This document shows positions 41,962 through 51,861 of a stretch of DNA of 64,000 nucleotides, piece after piece (within the stretch, counting starts at the first letter, position 1; each line of letters opens with the position of its first letter). The DNA lies in contig NZ_FORR01000016.1 of assembly GCF_900114055.1 (NCBI RefSeq), positions 1 through 64,000 on the forward strand. The letters run 5' to 3'. Both the position numbers and the translations under genes were made by a program. Source of the DNA: Thermoflavimicrobium dichotomicum. Its GTDB lineage: Bacteria; Bacillota; Bacilli; Thermoactinomycetales; Thermoactinomycetaceae. The notes under the pieces are model-generated. The model was not told the origin of the DNA. It saw nothing but the letters and a program-made list of their open reading frames with translations, and did no database searches.

Positions 41962-44121
41962 ATGCCACACAAAGCAAAGATTTTAGCCATAGACGCTGGC
42001 GGCACCATGACCGATACCTTCATCATTGATGAGAAAGGGGAATTTATTGTCGGAAAAGCCCAGACGACTCCTCACGATGAGTCTATCGGCGTTGCAAACT
42101 CTAGTCGTGACGCGTTGAAGTATTGGGGTATGTTGCCCGAGGAGGCCTTTCCCACCATTATCTCCGGCATCTATTCCGGAACAGCAATGTTAAACCGGCT
42201 GTTGGAGCGCAAGGGCAAGCGTCTGGGGCTAATCGTAACCGCGGGTCAGGAGGATTACCTGCGCTTGGAACGCGGCATTCAAACCTATTTGGGATACTCC
42301 TACTCCGACCGATTGCATGTGGCCACTCATCGCCACAATGAGCCCTTGATCCCTCGAGAGCGTATCCGCGGTGTAAGGGAACGGATCGATCTGTTCGGTG
42401 ATGTGATCATCCCCCTCTACGAAGATGAGGTCTTTCAGGCGGTGGAAGAACTCTTGGATCAAGAAGTCGAAGGGATTTGCGTCAACCTCCTCTACTCCTA
42501 CCGCAATCCGATCCATGAAGTGAAAGTGCGGGAAATTGCCGAGAAGGTGATGGAGAAAAAAGGTGTTCAGGTTCCACTTTTCCTGGCATCCGAGTTGTAC
42601 CCGGTGCGGCGGGATTTCCCTCGGCTCAACACCCTTCTGGTGGAGGCCTATGCGGCGGAACCTTCCCGTGGCCAACTGGAGAGGGTACAGAACAAGGTGA
42701 ATGAGTTGGGTGGCCGTTTTAACATCAGGGTGATGGCCAGTCACGGCGGAACCATTGGGATCGACGCTAAGAAACTGGCTCCCACACTAGTATCCGGCCC
42801 CATCGGTGGGGTAATCGGCGGAAAATACCTGGCAGAGAAGCTGGGCATTAAAAATGTGGTATGTACCGATATCGGTGGTACAAGTTTTGATCTGGCCCTC
42901 ATTACTGACGGGGAGTTCCATATCAAAAGCACCCCGGATATCGCCCGTTTTATCTTGAATCTTCCTCTAGTGCAAATTGACTCTGTGGGAGCGGGAACCG
43001 GAACCTTTGTACGGGTGAACCCAACTTCCAACCGAATCGAGCTGGGACCGGACAGCGCAGGATACCGGATTGGGGTTTCCAACGAACAGGAGAATCTCGA
43101 CGCTCCCACCATCTCCGATTGTAACTTGGTTCTCGGTCTCTTGAACCCCGATTTTTTCCTGGGTGGGGATATTAAGCTTAACAAGCAGCGGGCGATCGAG
43201 GTCATTGATGAAAAGATCGCCAAGCCCTTGGGTCTCAACGTCTATGATGCCGCTTCAGGAGTGGTACGGCTCTTTGAGGACTCTCTGAAGAACCAAGTGG
43301 TGGCCATGGTTCTGGGTAAAGGGTACGCTCCAGTAAACTACACCCTTCTCTGCTACGGCGGCGGAGGACCCTTGCATGTAGGTGGCTGCACTGAAGGCCT
43401 TGACTTTGAAGATGTGATTATCCCCACTTGGGCGGCGGGCTTCTCCGCCTTCGGCTGCGCCTGTGCCGACTTCGAGTATCGTTACGATCGGACGGTGGAT
43501 TTGCCCATCGGCGGGATAGGACAGTTGGATCCGATGACGGTGAGCGTGCTGTTGAATGCTGCTTGGGCGGAACTGCGGCAAAAAGTAATCTCCCAGTTTG
43601 AAAAGAGCGGCATTCCCGAAGATCAGATCAAATTCCGCCACGCGGTGCGGATGCAGTATCAAGGACAGCTCAATGACTTGGAGTTCTACACTAGGACCGG
43701 TGAAATCACAAAGAAAGAGGAACTGGACGAAATTGTCGAAGAGTTCGAAAATTTGTATGGCCGGATTTACGCCCGTTCCGCTAAATCGCCTGAACTAGGG
43801 TATCTTGTCACCACTGCAATTGTCACTGGAACCGTTCCAGTGGAGAAGCCAGATTTGCCCAATGAGCCCCTGGCAGGTCCGGAACCACCGGCGGAAGCCC
43901 ATAAGGGCACACGTGAGGTCTATTGGCGTGGGAATTGGATCACGGCGGACATTTACGACATGGAAAAAGTGAAACCCGGAAACGTCCTTAAGGGCTTAAG
44001 CATTGTCGAAGCACCCGCCACCACCTTTGTCGTGCCTCCAGATCAAGAGGCTTGCTTGGATCAGTACCGCATTTTCCACCTGCGCAAAAAAGTAAACAAG
44101 TTTGACATAGGGGGTATATAA
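41962..44121 (+). CDS. acxA: acetone carboxylase beta subunit
   Basis: This 719-residue protein belongs to the hydantoinase A/acetone carboxylase family. It starts with the ATP-binding fold LAIDAGGTMTDTFIIDEKGE and has TDIGGTSFDLALITDGEF and GAGTGTFVRVN. Acetone carboxylase joins acetone and bicarbonate to acetoacetate using ATP. AAGGAGG lies 10 bases before the ATG. The length matches the ~717 residues of known beta subunits. GC is somewhat above that of neighbouring genes. Confidence 0.93.
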   Translation: MPHKAKILAIDAGGTMTDTFIIDEKGEFIVGKAQTTPHDESIGVANSSRDALKYWGMLPEEAFPTIISGIYSGTAMLNRLLERKGKRLGLIVTAGQEDYLRLERGIQTYLGYSYSDRLHVATHRHNEPLIPRERIRGVRERIDLFGDVIIPLYEDEVFQAVEELLDQEVEGICVNLLYSYRNPIHEVKVREIAEKVMEKKGVQVPLFLASELYPVRRDFPRLNTLLVEAYAAEPSRGQLERVQNKVNELGGRFNIRVMASHGGTIGIDAKKLAPTLVSGPIGGVIGGKYLAEKLGIKNVVCTDIGGTSFDLALITDGEFHIKSTPDIARFILNLPLVQIDSVGAGTGTFVRVNPTSNRIELGPDSAGYRIGVSNEQENLDAPTISDCNLVLGLLNPDFFLGGDIKLNKQRAIEVIDEKIAKPLGLNVYDAASGVVRLFEDSLKNQVVAMVLGKGYAPVNYTLLCYGGGGPLHVGGCTEGLDFEDVIIPTWAAGFSAFGCACADFEYRYDRTVDLPIGGIGQLDPMTVSVLLNAAWAELRQKVISQFEKSGIPEDQIKFRHAVRMQYQGQLNDLEFYTRTGEITKKEELDEIVEEFENLYGRIYARSAKSPELGYLVTTAIVTGTVPVEKPDLPNEPLAGPEPPAEAHKGTREVYWRGNWITADIYDMEKVKPGNVLKGLSIVEAPATTFVVPPDQEACLDQYRIFHLRKKVNKFDIGGI

Positions 44122-44124
44122 AAG

Positions 44125-46341
44125 ATGGCAATGGATCTGTCCCAAGGGAAAGTTTATGGTATCGGTTGGGCCGGGCGCACCTTACGTGAGATGCTGGAGG
44201 AGAGCGAGCGGCTTTTCAGGGAGACCGGCCGATATTACGGGCTAGAGAAGCTTAAGCTAAAGGAAAAGGATCCGATCCGGTATGAGAGAATCTTCTCCCG
44301 TATCCGCGGGGGGTTGGTCAATGCCCGGGAGACAGCGTTGAACATTTCGGCATCGCCCATTGTGAAGGAGCTTGGGGAGCTGTGTTTCGCACTGTATACG
44401 CCTGAGGGAGACGCGGTCGCCCTTTCTACTGGAATCATCGTCCACGTTCACACCATAAGCGACGCCATCAAGTATATGATTCGTAACAACTATGAAATGA
44501 ATCCGCGAATTCGCCCCGGAGATGTCTTCGGCAACAACGATGCGATGATCGGCGACGTTCACAACGCTGACGTTCACACTCTGATCCCCATTTTCTATAA
44601 AGGGGAGCTGTTGGGATGGGCCGGCGGCGTGACCCACGAGATAGACGTAGGGGCGCAATATCCGGGAAGCATGTCCTACGGTCAGGCCAACCGTTTCCCC
44701 GGGGATGGGTTTATTGTCCCTTGTGAGAAGATCGGGGAGAACGACGAGCTTTTAAAAAGCTATGAGCTACGCGCACAGATGTCCGTTCGGTCGCCGATGT
44801 ACTGGCTGTTGGACGAAAAGACGCGCCTTGCCGGTTGCCTGATGATCCGAGATGCCGTAATTCGCCTGGTGGAAGAGGAAGGGGTTGATGTTTACAAGCA
44901 GTTCATCCGAGAGGCAATTGAAGAGGGACGTCGCTCCTTCCTGAACCGGGTGAAGGAAATGCTGATTCCAGGTACTTATGAGGCACCTTCCTTCATCGAG
45001 GTTCCCTTTAAGGACGAGCCCGTCAACCAGCTGATGCAGAAGGATACGATGAACCACTCCCCCTTGGAGCTTACAGTCGGGGCTGACGGGGAATACATTT
45101 TGAGCTTTGAAGGAGCCAACAAGTGGGGACATCACTCCTTCAACTGTGCACCCAGCCCGATGCAAGGGGCTTTGTGGGTGCTGTTGACCCAGACCCTGAT
45201 TCCCAACGACAAGGTAAACGATGGGGCATACTTGGCTACCAAGTGCATTTTACCCTACGGCTCTTGGTGCAACCCGGACTATCAAAACGTTTCCACCACG
45301 CTGTCGTGGCTGTTTCTGATTCCGGGCTTTACCGGGATGATCCGCAGCTTGAGCCGAGCCTTCTACTCCCGGGGGTATGTGGAAGAAGTGCTGGCTGGTT
45401 ATCCGGTTACCTGCAACCTGATGCAAGGAGGGGGAATCAACCATTTCGGCATCGAGTCGGCCTTCACCAACTTTGAGATTTCCTCCCAAGGAACCGGAGC
45501 TAGTGCAGTCAAGGACGGAGAGGGTTTCTGTGCAGCCATGTGGAACCCCGAAGGAGATATGGGAGATATTGAAGCATGGGAATTTATTGAACCCCTCCTT
45601 TACCTGGGCCGCCGTGTGAAGCCTGACACTGCAGGACACGGAAAATACCGGGGAGGTCCCGGAATGGAAGCTCTCAGAATGGTTTGGAAGACAGATCACC
45701 AATACCTCTACAACGCCGGTGACGGTTATACGGTGAACGGCGGTGGCCTCTTCGGCGGCTATCCTGGCAGTTCAGGATACCGGCATAATATGCGCGGAAC
45801 AAACATGCAGGAGCTGATCAAAAACAAATTGCCCTATCCAACAGGGGACGGTAACCCGGAAGAGTCGGAGATGGAAAACTTGGTTAAGGCGGAAAAAGTG
45901 GATTTTGACCAGCAAGCCCTCACCTTTATGCGTGAGTACGGAGAGTGGGACTTATACCTGTCGATGCAGCGGGGCGGTCCAGGCCTGGGAGATCCTCTGG
46001 AACGGGCATTTTCTGCCGTGGAAGAGGATCTCAATGAAGGCCTCCTATCTCCCAGATTAGCTGGATCTGTGTACGGTGCCGTAATCGTCCAAGGTGAGGA
46101 CGGAAAGTGGAAAGTGGATGTTAAAGCCTCCGAAGAACGCCGTCAAGAAATCCGGCGGAAGCGCAAGATGCGGGGTGTTCCCGTCAAAGAGTGGATGAAG
46201 AAAGAACGAAAGCGGATCCTGAAACAAGACATCATCGAGCCGGTAAAGGATATGTACAAGAGCAGCATGGAACTGAGCGAAACATGGGCGAAAAAGTTCC
46301 GCACTTTCTGGGATTTGCCCGAAGAATTCCAGTTTGATTGA
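44125..46341 (+). CDS. acxB: acetone carboxylase alpha subunit
   Basis: This 738-residue protein belongs to the hydantoinase B family and is the alpha subunit of acetone carboxylase. Stretches include GVTHEIDVGAQYPGSMSYGQ, NVSTTLSWLFLIPGFTGMI and AGHGKYRGGPGMEALRM. Three bases separate it from acxA. It would bind the manganese site that performs the carboxylation together with the beta subunit. It is complete and shows no odd residue that I can see. Confidence 0.93.
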   Translation: MAMDLSQGKVYGIGWAGRTLREMLEESERLFRETGRYYGLEKLKLKEKDPIRYERIFSRIRGGLVNARETALNISASPIVKELGELCFALYTPEGDAVALSTGIIVHVHTISDAIKYMIRNNYEMNPRIRPGDVFGNNDAMIGDVHNADVHTLIPIFYKGELLGWAGGVTHEIDVGAQYPGSMSYGQANRFPGDGFIVPCEKIGENDELLKSYELRAQMSVRSPMYWLLDEKTRLAGCLMIRDAVIRLVEEEGVDVYKQFIREAIEEGRRSFLNRVKEMLIPGTYEAPSFIEVPFKDEPVNQLMQKDTMNHSPLELTVGADGEYILSFEGANKWGHHSFNCAPSPMQGALWVLLTQTLIPNDKVNDGAYLATKCILPYGSWCNPDYQNVSTTLSWLFLIPGFTGMIRSLSRAFYSRGYVEEVLAGYPVTCNLMQGGGINHFGIESAFTNFEISSQGTGASAVKDGEGFCAAMWNPEGDMGDIEAWEFIEPLLYLGRRVKPDTAGHGKYRGGPGMEALRMVWKTDHQYLYNAGDGYTVNGGGLFGGYPGSSGYRHNMRGTNMQELIKNKLPYPTGDGNPEESEMENLVKAEKVDFDQQALTFMREYGEWDLYLSMQRGGPGLGDPLERAFSAVEEDLNEGLLSPRLAGSVYGAVIVQGEDGKWKVDVKASEERRQEIRRKRKMRGVPVKEWMKKERKRILKQDIIEPVKDMYKSSMELSETWAKKFRTFWDLPEEFQFD

Positions 46342-46356
46342 AAGGAGCGAAACAAA

Positions 46357-46857
46357 ATGCCAAAGTACACCCGCGAAACACTCAAGAACCTCCTGGATGG
46401 CAAGCTGCCCTTTTCCGAAGTCAAAGTGATGATGAGCTCCTTCAAGGATCCTGAACGCTTTGAGATGATGTTGGAGATTCATCAATCCAGGGTCCCATGG
46501 CCGGAGAAGATTCTTTTGCCCCTTGGCCTTCACCTGTACATCGTGTTGAAAGAAAACGGGGACAGGGTGGTTAAGTGCGATTGCGGATATGAGTTTGGCG
46601 ACTACCGGAAGAATTGGAAGTTAAATGCTTTGGTCTATGTACGGGATACTGAGGAGAAGATAGCGGAAATCTACCCAAAATTGATGGGGCCAGATCCACG
46701 CTGGATGGAGATTCGGGAGTATTACTGCCCGGGTTGTTCCACCCAGCTGGAGGTGGAGTCGGTTCCCCCCGGGTACCCGGTAATCTTTGACTTTAAACCG
46801 GACATCGATGCCTTCTATGAGAAGTGGTTGGGCAAGCCAGTACCTACGGTGGAATAG
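46357..46857 (+). CDS. acxC: acetone carboxylase gamma subunit
   Basis: This 166-residue protein is the small subunit. Its CDCGYEFGDYRKNWK and YYCPGCSTQLEVE Cys pairs fit a zinc ribbon (about residues 68-70 and 127-130). The last part, DFKPDIDAFYEKWLGKP, is characteristic of gamma subunits. AAGGAGC lies 8 bases before the ATG. A terminator follows at 46869. The three subunits form the alpha2-beta2-gamma2 complex in the cytoplasm. Confidence 0.92.
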   Translation: MPKYTRETLKNLLDGKLPFSEVKVMMSSFKDPERFEMMLEIHQSRVPWPEKILLPLGLHLYIVLKENGDRVVKCDCGYEFGDYRKNWKLNALVYVRDTEEKIAEIYPKLMGPDPRWMEIREYYCPGCSTQLEVESVPPGYPVIFDFKPDIDAFYEKWLGKPVPTVE

Positions 46858-46868
46858 ATAGGACGACA

Positions 46869-46897
46869 GGGGAACAGAACAGAAGTTCCCCTTTTCT
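46869..46897 (+). terminator. terminator of the acx operon
   Basis: GGGGAAC (46869-46875) pairs with GTTCCCC (46885-46891), followed by TTTT. Confidence 0.8.
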
Positions 46898-47155
46898 ATC
46901 AAAATTGAGGGGGAGTGAACGGAATCATGGTGACGCTGGTATCCCCCATAGAATTTCTGTTTTAGACCCGGCAGGGACACCGCATCACCCCAACATTCCA
47001 CATAGGGAACACCAAAGGTGACAGGCAGCAAGTCCAGGTTTTTTTCATCAGATGAAATGGGTATAGAATACATAAACCGATTTGGACAAGCTTTCCAAGC
47101 CCAAGTGGAAGAACTGGCCGATTGGTTTTGCTAGAAGAGCGGTCGGGAGGGGAAA
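46898..47155 (+). other. intergenic stretch with a possible gene remnant
   Basis: A short frame from about 47020 reads SSDEMGIEYINRFGQAF and ends at DWFC before 47135. It looks protein-like but lacks a site for translation and its N-terminus; it could be the tail of a lost gene. Nothing else is seen. Confidence 0.35.
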
Positions 47156-47590
47156 ATGATGCGGGAGAAGGTAAAAGTACTTCGTGTTGTCGATGGAGAC
47201 ACGTTGGAAGTGGAAGTAGCCGGCAGGAAAGAGCATGTCCGGTTACTGTATATTGACTGTCCAGAGCTTCATTCCGAAGATGTGTTTGAACGGAAGAAAG
47301 CACTAGAAGCCAAAAGATATGTCATCGAACAAATTAAAAATTCGCAGGAAGTCATCCTTTCGACACGTAAGCGCTTTCGCAACAGAGACCGTTATGGCCG
47401 ATTGGTAGTGGATATTTATCTGGATGGGAAACTGCTACAAGCGATGCTGGTTCGTCAGGGACTCGCTTGTTTGAGATATTTTGGAAGAGATTTATCTCCA
47501 GGAATTATGGATCGAATCAATTTCCTGCTTCGTTTGGAAAATCAGGCAAGAGCCAGGAAAAAGGGGGTATGGAAGAGAAGCCTTGCTTAA
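47156..47590 (+). CDS. thermonuclease (SNase family)
   Basis: This 144-residue protein has the staphylococcal nuclease fold: VVDGDTLEVEVAGRKEHVRLLYIDCPEL and RYGRLVVDIYLDGKLLQAMLVRQGLA, with the catalytic Asp, Arg and Glu region in place. It cuts DNA and RNA with Ca2+. There is no signal peptide, so it may be cytoplasmic or exported by another route. GGGAGGGG precedes the ATG. A bidirectional terminator lies between it and the convergent oxidoreductase gene. Confidence 0.85.
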   Translation: MMREKVKVLRVVDGDTLEVEVAGRKEHVRLLYIDCPELHSEDVFERKKALEAKRYVIEQIKNSQEVILSTRKRFRNRDRYGRLVVDIYLDGKLLQAMLVRQGLACLRYFGRDLSPGIMDRINFLLRLENQARARKKGVWKRSLA

Positions 47591-47625
47591 AATTAAATAT
47601 CAGAATAGATCAAAAAGATTGGACA

Positions 47626-47652
47626 GACACAGGGGATCACTCTCCTGTGTCT
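47626..47652. terminator. bidirectional terminator between convergent genes
   Basis: GACACAGG (47626-47633) pairs with CCTGTGTC (47644-47651). It overlaps the last codons of the minus-strand oxidoreductase gene. Confidence 0.7.
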
Positions 47653-49709
47653 TTATTACTGGGTATGGATGAAAACTTGCATACTTCTACAGTGGTGGAA
47701 AAGAAAGTGGCTCCACCGCCCATATCTGCCAGCCGCTGGGAAGTAAGGTGATTGACAGACTGCAAGCCCTGTTCTGGATCATCCCACCAAAGCCCTTGGC
47801 TGACAACGGTCCCTGGTAAAACATCTTCGGTGACATTGGCATATAGCTTGCACCTTCCACGCTCATTGTATATAAGGATTTCATCTCCCGTTTGAATCGA
47901 ACGCTGTTTGGCATCTTCAGGATGAATGTGCAAAAAGGGTTTTCCTTCCATCTTCTGTAGTGATGCGATGTTGGCCAAAGTGGAATTCAGGTATTGGTGG
48001 TTGGGACCAGGGACGAAGATAAGCGGGTAATTGTCATTATCCTGAATTGGGATATATGCAGGAACAGGTGGTAATCCCTTTTGTTCCAATTGCTCAGAAT
48101 AGAATTCGATTTTCCCGGAAGGGGTAGGGATATATGCTGGAAAAGTTAGTTCATCTGGGACAGTAAGCTTGACAAATCCCTGTTTCTTTAGCTTCTCATA
48201 AGTAATGCCTTTTAAATAAAGGCTATCTGTTGTTTCCAGAATCTCTTGAATCATTTCTTCTTCCGTAACTTGAAATGCATCTTCTTTGAAACCCATTCGG
48301 TGAGCGAGTTCCTTGAAAAGAGTAAAGTTGGATTTACATTCGCCGATCGGTTCGATCACAGGTTCATGCAGTTGAAGATATAAATGCCAATAAGATCGAT
48401 AGAGATCCAGATTTTCAAAGTGACTCGTGGCTGGTAGTACCAAATCGGCATAGCGACAGGTATCCGTCAAAAATAGATCATGGACAACAGTAAATAAATC
48501 GTCACGCATGAGACCTTGGCGAACTTTACTCTGGTCAGGAGCGACTTGTGCCGGGTTGCAATTGTATACAAACAAAGCATAAATGGGTGGTTCAGCAGAT
48601 AAGAGGGCATCGCCGAGCTGATTCATGTTGATCGTACGGGCATGCGGATTGGGGTGTAGATCAGGCCGCTGGATTCGTTCACGGTTGAAGCCAAAATAGC
48701 CGCTGTTTCCCTTTAAAGCACCTCCACCTTTTTTGCCCCACTGACCTGTTAACGCAGGCAAGCAAAAGATGGTACGAACTGCCATTCCTCCATTGTCATG
48801 ATGTTGCAAACCATTTCCCACACGGATAAAAGAAGGAGAGGTTTGCCCATACATTCTGGCCAGATGGATAATATCTTCAGCGGGTACACCCGTTATATTG
48901 GAGACAGATTCAGGTGTATATGGTTTTACGGCCTGTTGCAGCTCTGAATATCCTTTTGTGTATCTGCTGATAAAATCTTTATCGATATAATTTTCTGCGA
49001 TCAGTACATGGATCAGCCCTAAAGCAAAAGCTGTATCTGTCCCAGGTCGAAGCTGAATGAACCAATCTGCCCACTTGGCGGTCCGATTGCGATGAACATC
49101 GATGACGATAACTTTGGCCCCTTTTTTCCTGGCTTCATTGACATAGACTGCTTGATGCATATTGGTGCTAATGAGATTGCATCCCCAAATGATAATCAAT
49201 TTGGCATGAACAGTATCTTCAGGATCAATGCCGACTCCCATACCCATCGTATATCGAATTCCTTCACTACTGGCACTATTGCAGATGGTTCGGTCCAAAT
49301 GACTGGCTCCCAGACGATGAAAAAATCTTCGATCCATACACTCGCTGTTCAAAATACCCATGTTTCCATAAAAGCTATAGGGAAGAATGGCTTCAGCTCC
49401 ATATGTAGCAATAATGGATTGAAATTTGCTCACGATTTCTTCATAAGCTTCTTCCCAAGTGATCCGCTGAAAAGAAGACAAGTCCCCTTTTTTTTCCGTT
49501 CGTTTCAGTGGATAGAGAACGCGATCAGGATGATAGATGCGCTCAGGGAATTTGCGGACTTTATGGCATATCACGCCTCTGGTGACCGGATGATGAGGGT
49601 TTCCGGTAACTGAAACAATCCGGTTATTTTTGACTGTAACCGATAGACTGCAGGTATCCGGGCAATCCAGCGGGCAAACGGAGCGGAATTGCTTCAAGTC
49701 AGGCTGCAT
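47637..49709 (-). CDS. molybdopterin oxidoreductase with 4Fe-4S cluster
   Basis: This 690-residue protein is of the DMSO reductase/formate dehydrogenase group. The N-terminus has a 4Fe-4S motif CPLDCPDTCSLSV ... GVICHK, then the molybdopterin domain (YSFYGNMGILNSECMDRRFFHRLG) and the C-terminal molydop-binding domain (DEILIYNERGRCKLYANVTE). It has no Tat signal, so it is cytoplasmic. AGGAGTGAAAAT precedes the ATG. The substrate is unknown. Proteins like this in Bacillales are single-gene oxidoreductases without other subunits, as here. Confidence 0.88.
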   Translation of the reverse strand: MQPDLKQFRSVCPLDCPDTCSLSVTVKNNRIVSVTGNPHHPVTRGVICHKVRKFPERIYHPDRVLYPLKRTEKKGDLSSFQRITWEEAYEEIVSKFQSIIATYGAEAILPYSFYGNMGILNSECMDRRFFHRLGASHLDRTICNSASSEGIRYTMGMGVGIDPEDTVHAKLIIIWGCNLISTNMHQAVYVNEARKKGAKVIVIDVHRNRTAKWADWFIQLRPGTDTAFALGLIHVLIAENYIDKDFISRYTKGYSELQQAVKPYTPESVSNITGVPAEDIIHLARMYGQTSPSFIRVGNGLQHHDNGGMAVRTIFCLPALTGQWGKKGGGALKGNSGYFGFNRERIQRPDLHPNPHARTINMNQLGDALLSAEPPIYALFVYNCNPAQVAPDQSKVRQGLMRDDLFTVVHDLFLTDTCRYADLVLPATSHFENLDLYRSYWHLYLQLHEPVIEPIGECKSNFTLFKELAHRMGFKEDAFQVTEEEMIQEILETTDSLYLKGITYEKLKKQGFVKLTVPDELTFPAYIPTPSGKIEFYSEQLEQKGLPPVPAYIPIQDNDNYPLIFVPGPNHQYLNSTLANIASLQKMEGKPFLHIHPEDAKQRSIQTGDEILIYNERGRCKLYANVTEDVLPGTVVSQGLWWDDPEQGLQSVNHLTSQRLADMGGGATFFSTTVEVCKFSSIPSNKDTGE

Positions 49710-49991
49710 ATTTTCACTCCTAATGAAGTTGATGGTAAATCTGACTTTTTTAATTTTATCATAATAGAAAAAGAGGGAACCAAGTTTTTGTCAGGTATTG
49801 AGATCATCAGATTCCTTTGTTCATTGGCTGAATGTCTATAAATTCAGTAGTAACCCTGCCCATTTGTTATGTTTTAGTGTTTGATCATATAAGGGTTTAT
49901 GTTATATCATGTTTTTCGTACCACTATTCATAACAATTCTACTAAAAAACATATTCTTGCTATCCTATTCCAGATAATCAGAGGGAGAGAG

Positions 49992-50708
49992 ATGAAGTTG
50001 AATTTCAACTTAGCAGAAGAATTTGTACTCTTAGGTCTTTATCAAAGCAATGAGAACTTCAATCTCGAGTTTCGAATGAATAAAAGAGATCTGTGTATTT
50101 CAGCAACTTTTCTTGAGCTTCTACTAGATGGAAACCTTGACATTGATGACAGGAAAATTGTACGAATTGCGAAGAGACAGACCCCGCGAACAGATTATAT
50201 TAGTAAAATGCTAGCCAAAGTGTGTAGCCATGATTGGGATCGAAAGATCGAAGAATGGTCTGCTTATTTTAAGGAAAAAATGGACTATATCCCAGCTACT
50301 GAGAGTGCATTGGTTGATTACCTTTATGAAAGTATTTTAGAAAGTTTAATAGAAAAAGGAGCTATAGAAAAAGTAGAGCAACAGTTTCTGTTTATCCAGT
50401 CAGCCGATTATAAAGTAAAACAAGAAGTAATCGATCCCATTGTGAAAAAATTACATACAGAACTAATTGGTGAAGATTTTCCAAGTAAACAATCCATTTC
50501 ATTATATTTTTTGTTAAGAAAGGCAGGGGTGTTGGAAGAATATTTATCAAATTACAATTTGGAAAGATTTAAACGGGATTTAAAAAAATGGACTGAGCAA
50601 CAACCAAACTTAAAACAGTGGATTAAATGGACGATCGAAGCAATCCATGGTGAAGAAAATGATAATGATTTTATTCAAGATTTATTAGACCTTTTCCTAT
50701 CCAGTTGA
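49992..50708 (+). CDS. GPP34 (Golgi phosphoprotein 3-like) family protein
   Basis: This 238-residue protein has the GPP34 pattern (NLAEEFVLLGLYQ at the start, then SATFLELLLDGNLDIDDRKIV). In eukaryotes this fold binds phosphoinositide; in bacteria the role is unknown. The start at 49992 follows GGGAGAGAG; an earlier in-frame ATG has no site. It is a lone gene between the oxidoreductase and a transporter, with a hairpin after it. Confidence 0.75.
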   Translation: MKLNFNLAEEFVLLGLYQSNENFNLEFRMNKRDLCISATFLELLLDGNLDIDDRKIVRIAKRQTPRTDYISKMLAKVCSHDWDRKIEEWSAYFKEKMDYIPATESALVDYLYESILESLIEKGAIEKVEQQFLFIQSADYKVKQEVIDPIVKKLHTELIGEDFPSKQSISLYFLLRKAGVLEEYLSNYNLERFKRDLKKWTEQQPNLKQWIKWTIEAIHGEENDNDFIQDLLDLFLSS

Positions 50709-50721
50709 TATTTCTTTTGTT

Positions 50722-50783
50722 TCATTTCCCTTTCCACTACTTGAGCTTTTTGCCAGTAGAAATCTCAATGGAAAGGGAAACAT
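50722..50783. terminator. hairpin after the GPP34 gene
   Basis: TTTCCCTTTCCA pairs with TGGAAAGGGAAA across a 37-nt arm with inner pairing. It lies between convergent genes and may serve both. Confidence 0.5.
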
Positions 50784-50858
50784 CCTTTATCGGCGATGAA
50801 GACTGCCGTATCATACAAGTACTTGGCCTTATGGAAGTGTAGACGTCCATTTCTTTAT

Positions 50859-51746
50859 CTACTTGTATCCATTTTTGCTTACAGACTTGATATTTACCAT
50901 GACAACGCCCAATATTGTGATGATTCCGCCTATGATGGATAAAAGGGTCGGTACTTCACCAAGCCAAATCCATGCGATCAGAAAAGCGAAAGTGGGCGTG
51001 AGGTAGAGGGAGCTTGTGGCTTCGGAAGCGCCTGCTCGTGATGTAATATAGGCCAGGGCAATATAGGGAATAACCGTAGGAAACAAACCGAGATATAGGG
51101 CGCTTAGTGTAGATGGAATCGGAGCGTGAATGAGACTGTGGCCAAGATCAGGCAGGAAAACTGACATGAATAGGGTAGCAGCCCATATGGTATAGGTGGT
51201 AAACGGCAAAGGGCCATATTTTTTTACATAAGGGATTTGAAAGACAAAATAGATACTTTCCGATAGGGTACCTAAAAGAATGTACAAGGCTCCTATATTC
51301 AATGAAAATGAATCGCCTGTCCCTAAAGAGACAAGAAACACGCCAAAAAAACCAGTCATTATGCCGATCCAACCCAGTAGAGATAGTTTTTCTCCTTTAA
51401 ACTGACTTGCCAGGATCGATGAGAAAATCGGAGAAGTTGAAACCAAGAGGCTGGCTACTCCTGCACTGACCGTTGTTTCCCCATAATTTAATGCTATATG
51501 GTAGATTGAGAATCCCAGTAAACCAAATAATACGATAGCGGGCAGATCTCTGAAATCTGGCAAACGCATACGAGTGATCAAAGCGAACAGGAGAAGTGCG
51601 ATCGATCCCACCAAAAAGCGTAAAAGTGCCAAATGCTGTGGAGAATAGCCTTCCAATCCAACCCGGATGCCAGGGAAAGCGGAGGACCAAAGAAAGATGA
51701 CCAGAATATAAGCAAAAACAATTTTTATATCTGTACTTTTTTTCAT
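50859..51746 (-). CDS. EamA-family exporter
   Basis: This protein of about 295 residues has ten membrane segments and two EamA domains (FAYILVIFLWSSAFPGIRVGLEG at the start; GAS-like loops such as NYGETTVSAGVASLLVSTSPIFS). EamA/DMT proteins export amino acids or metabolites. The ATG at 51746 is 12 bases after AAGGAG; TTG 51755 is too close. It is divergent from the MocR regulator, which should control it. The substrate may be an amino acid or a vitamin B6-related compound. Confidence 0.85.
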   Translation of the reverse strand: MKKSTDIKIVFAYILVIFLWSSAFPGIRVGLEGYSPQHLALLRFLVGSIALLLFALITRMRLPDFRDLPAIVLFGLLGFSIYHIALNYGETTVSAGVASLLVSTSPIFSSILASQFKGEKLSLLGWIGIMTGFFGVFLVSLGTGDSFSLNIGALYILLGTLSESIYFVFQIPYVKKYGPLPFTTYTIWAATLFMSVFLPDLGHSLIHAPIPSTLSALYLGLFPTVIPYIALAYITSRAGASEATSSLYLTPTFAFLIAWIWLGEVPTLLSIIGGIITILGVVMVNIKSVSKNGYK

Positions 51747-51770
51747 ACCAACCAATCACTCCTTATGATA

Positions 51771-51850
51771 TGGTTGGTTTTCATGTTAATATAGGATGAT
51801 AAAAATGTATTGAACCAATTTTCATGTTGATCAAGCCAACCAATTTCAAG
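51771..51850. promoter_or_regulatory. MocR/EamA intergenic control region
   Basis: TTTTCATGTT occurs at 51778-51787 and 51819-51828 (41 bp apart, four helical turns), each with an AACCAA or GGTTGG motif nearby. MocR regulators bind widely spaced repeats of this kind. The region also holds the divergent promoters. Confidence 0.6.
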
Positions 51851-51861
51851 GGAGTGTCTTC

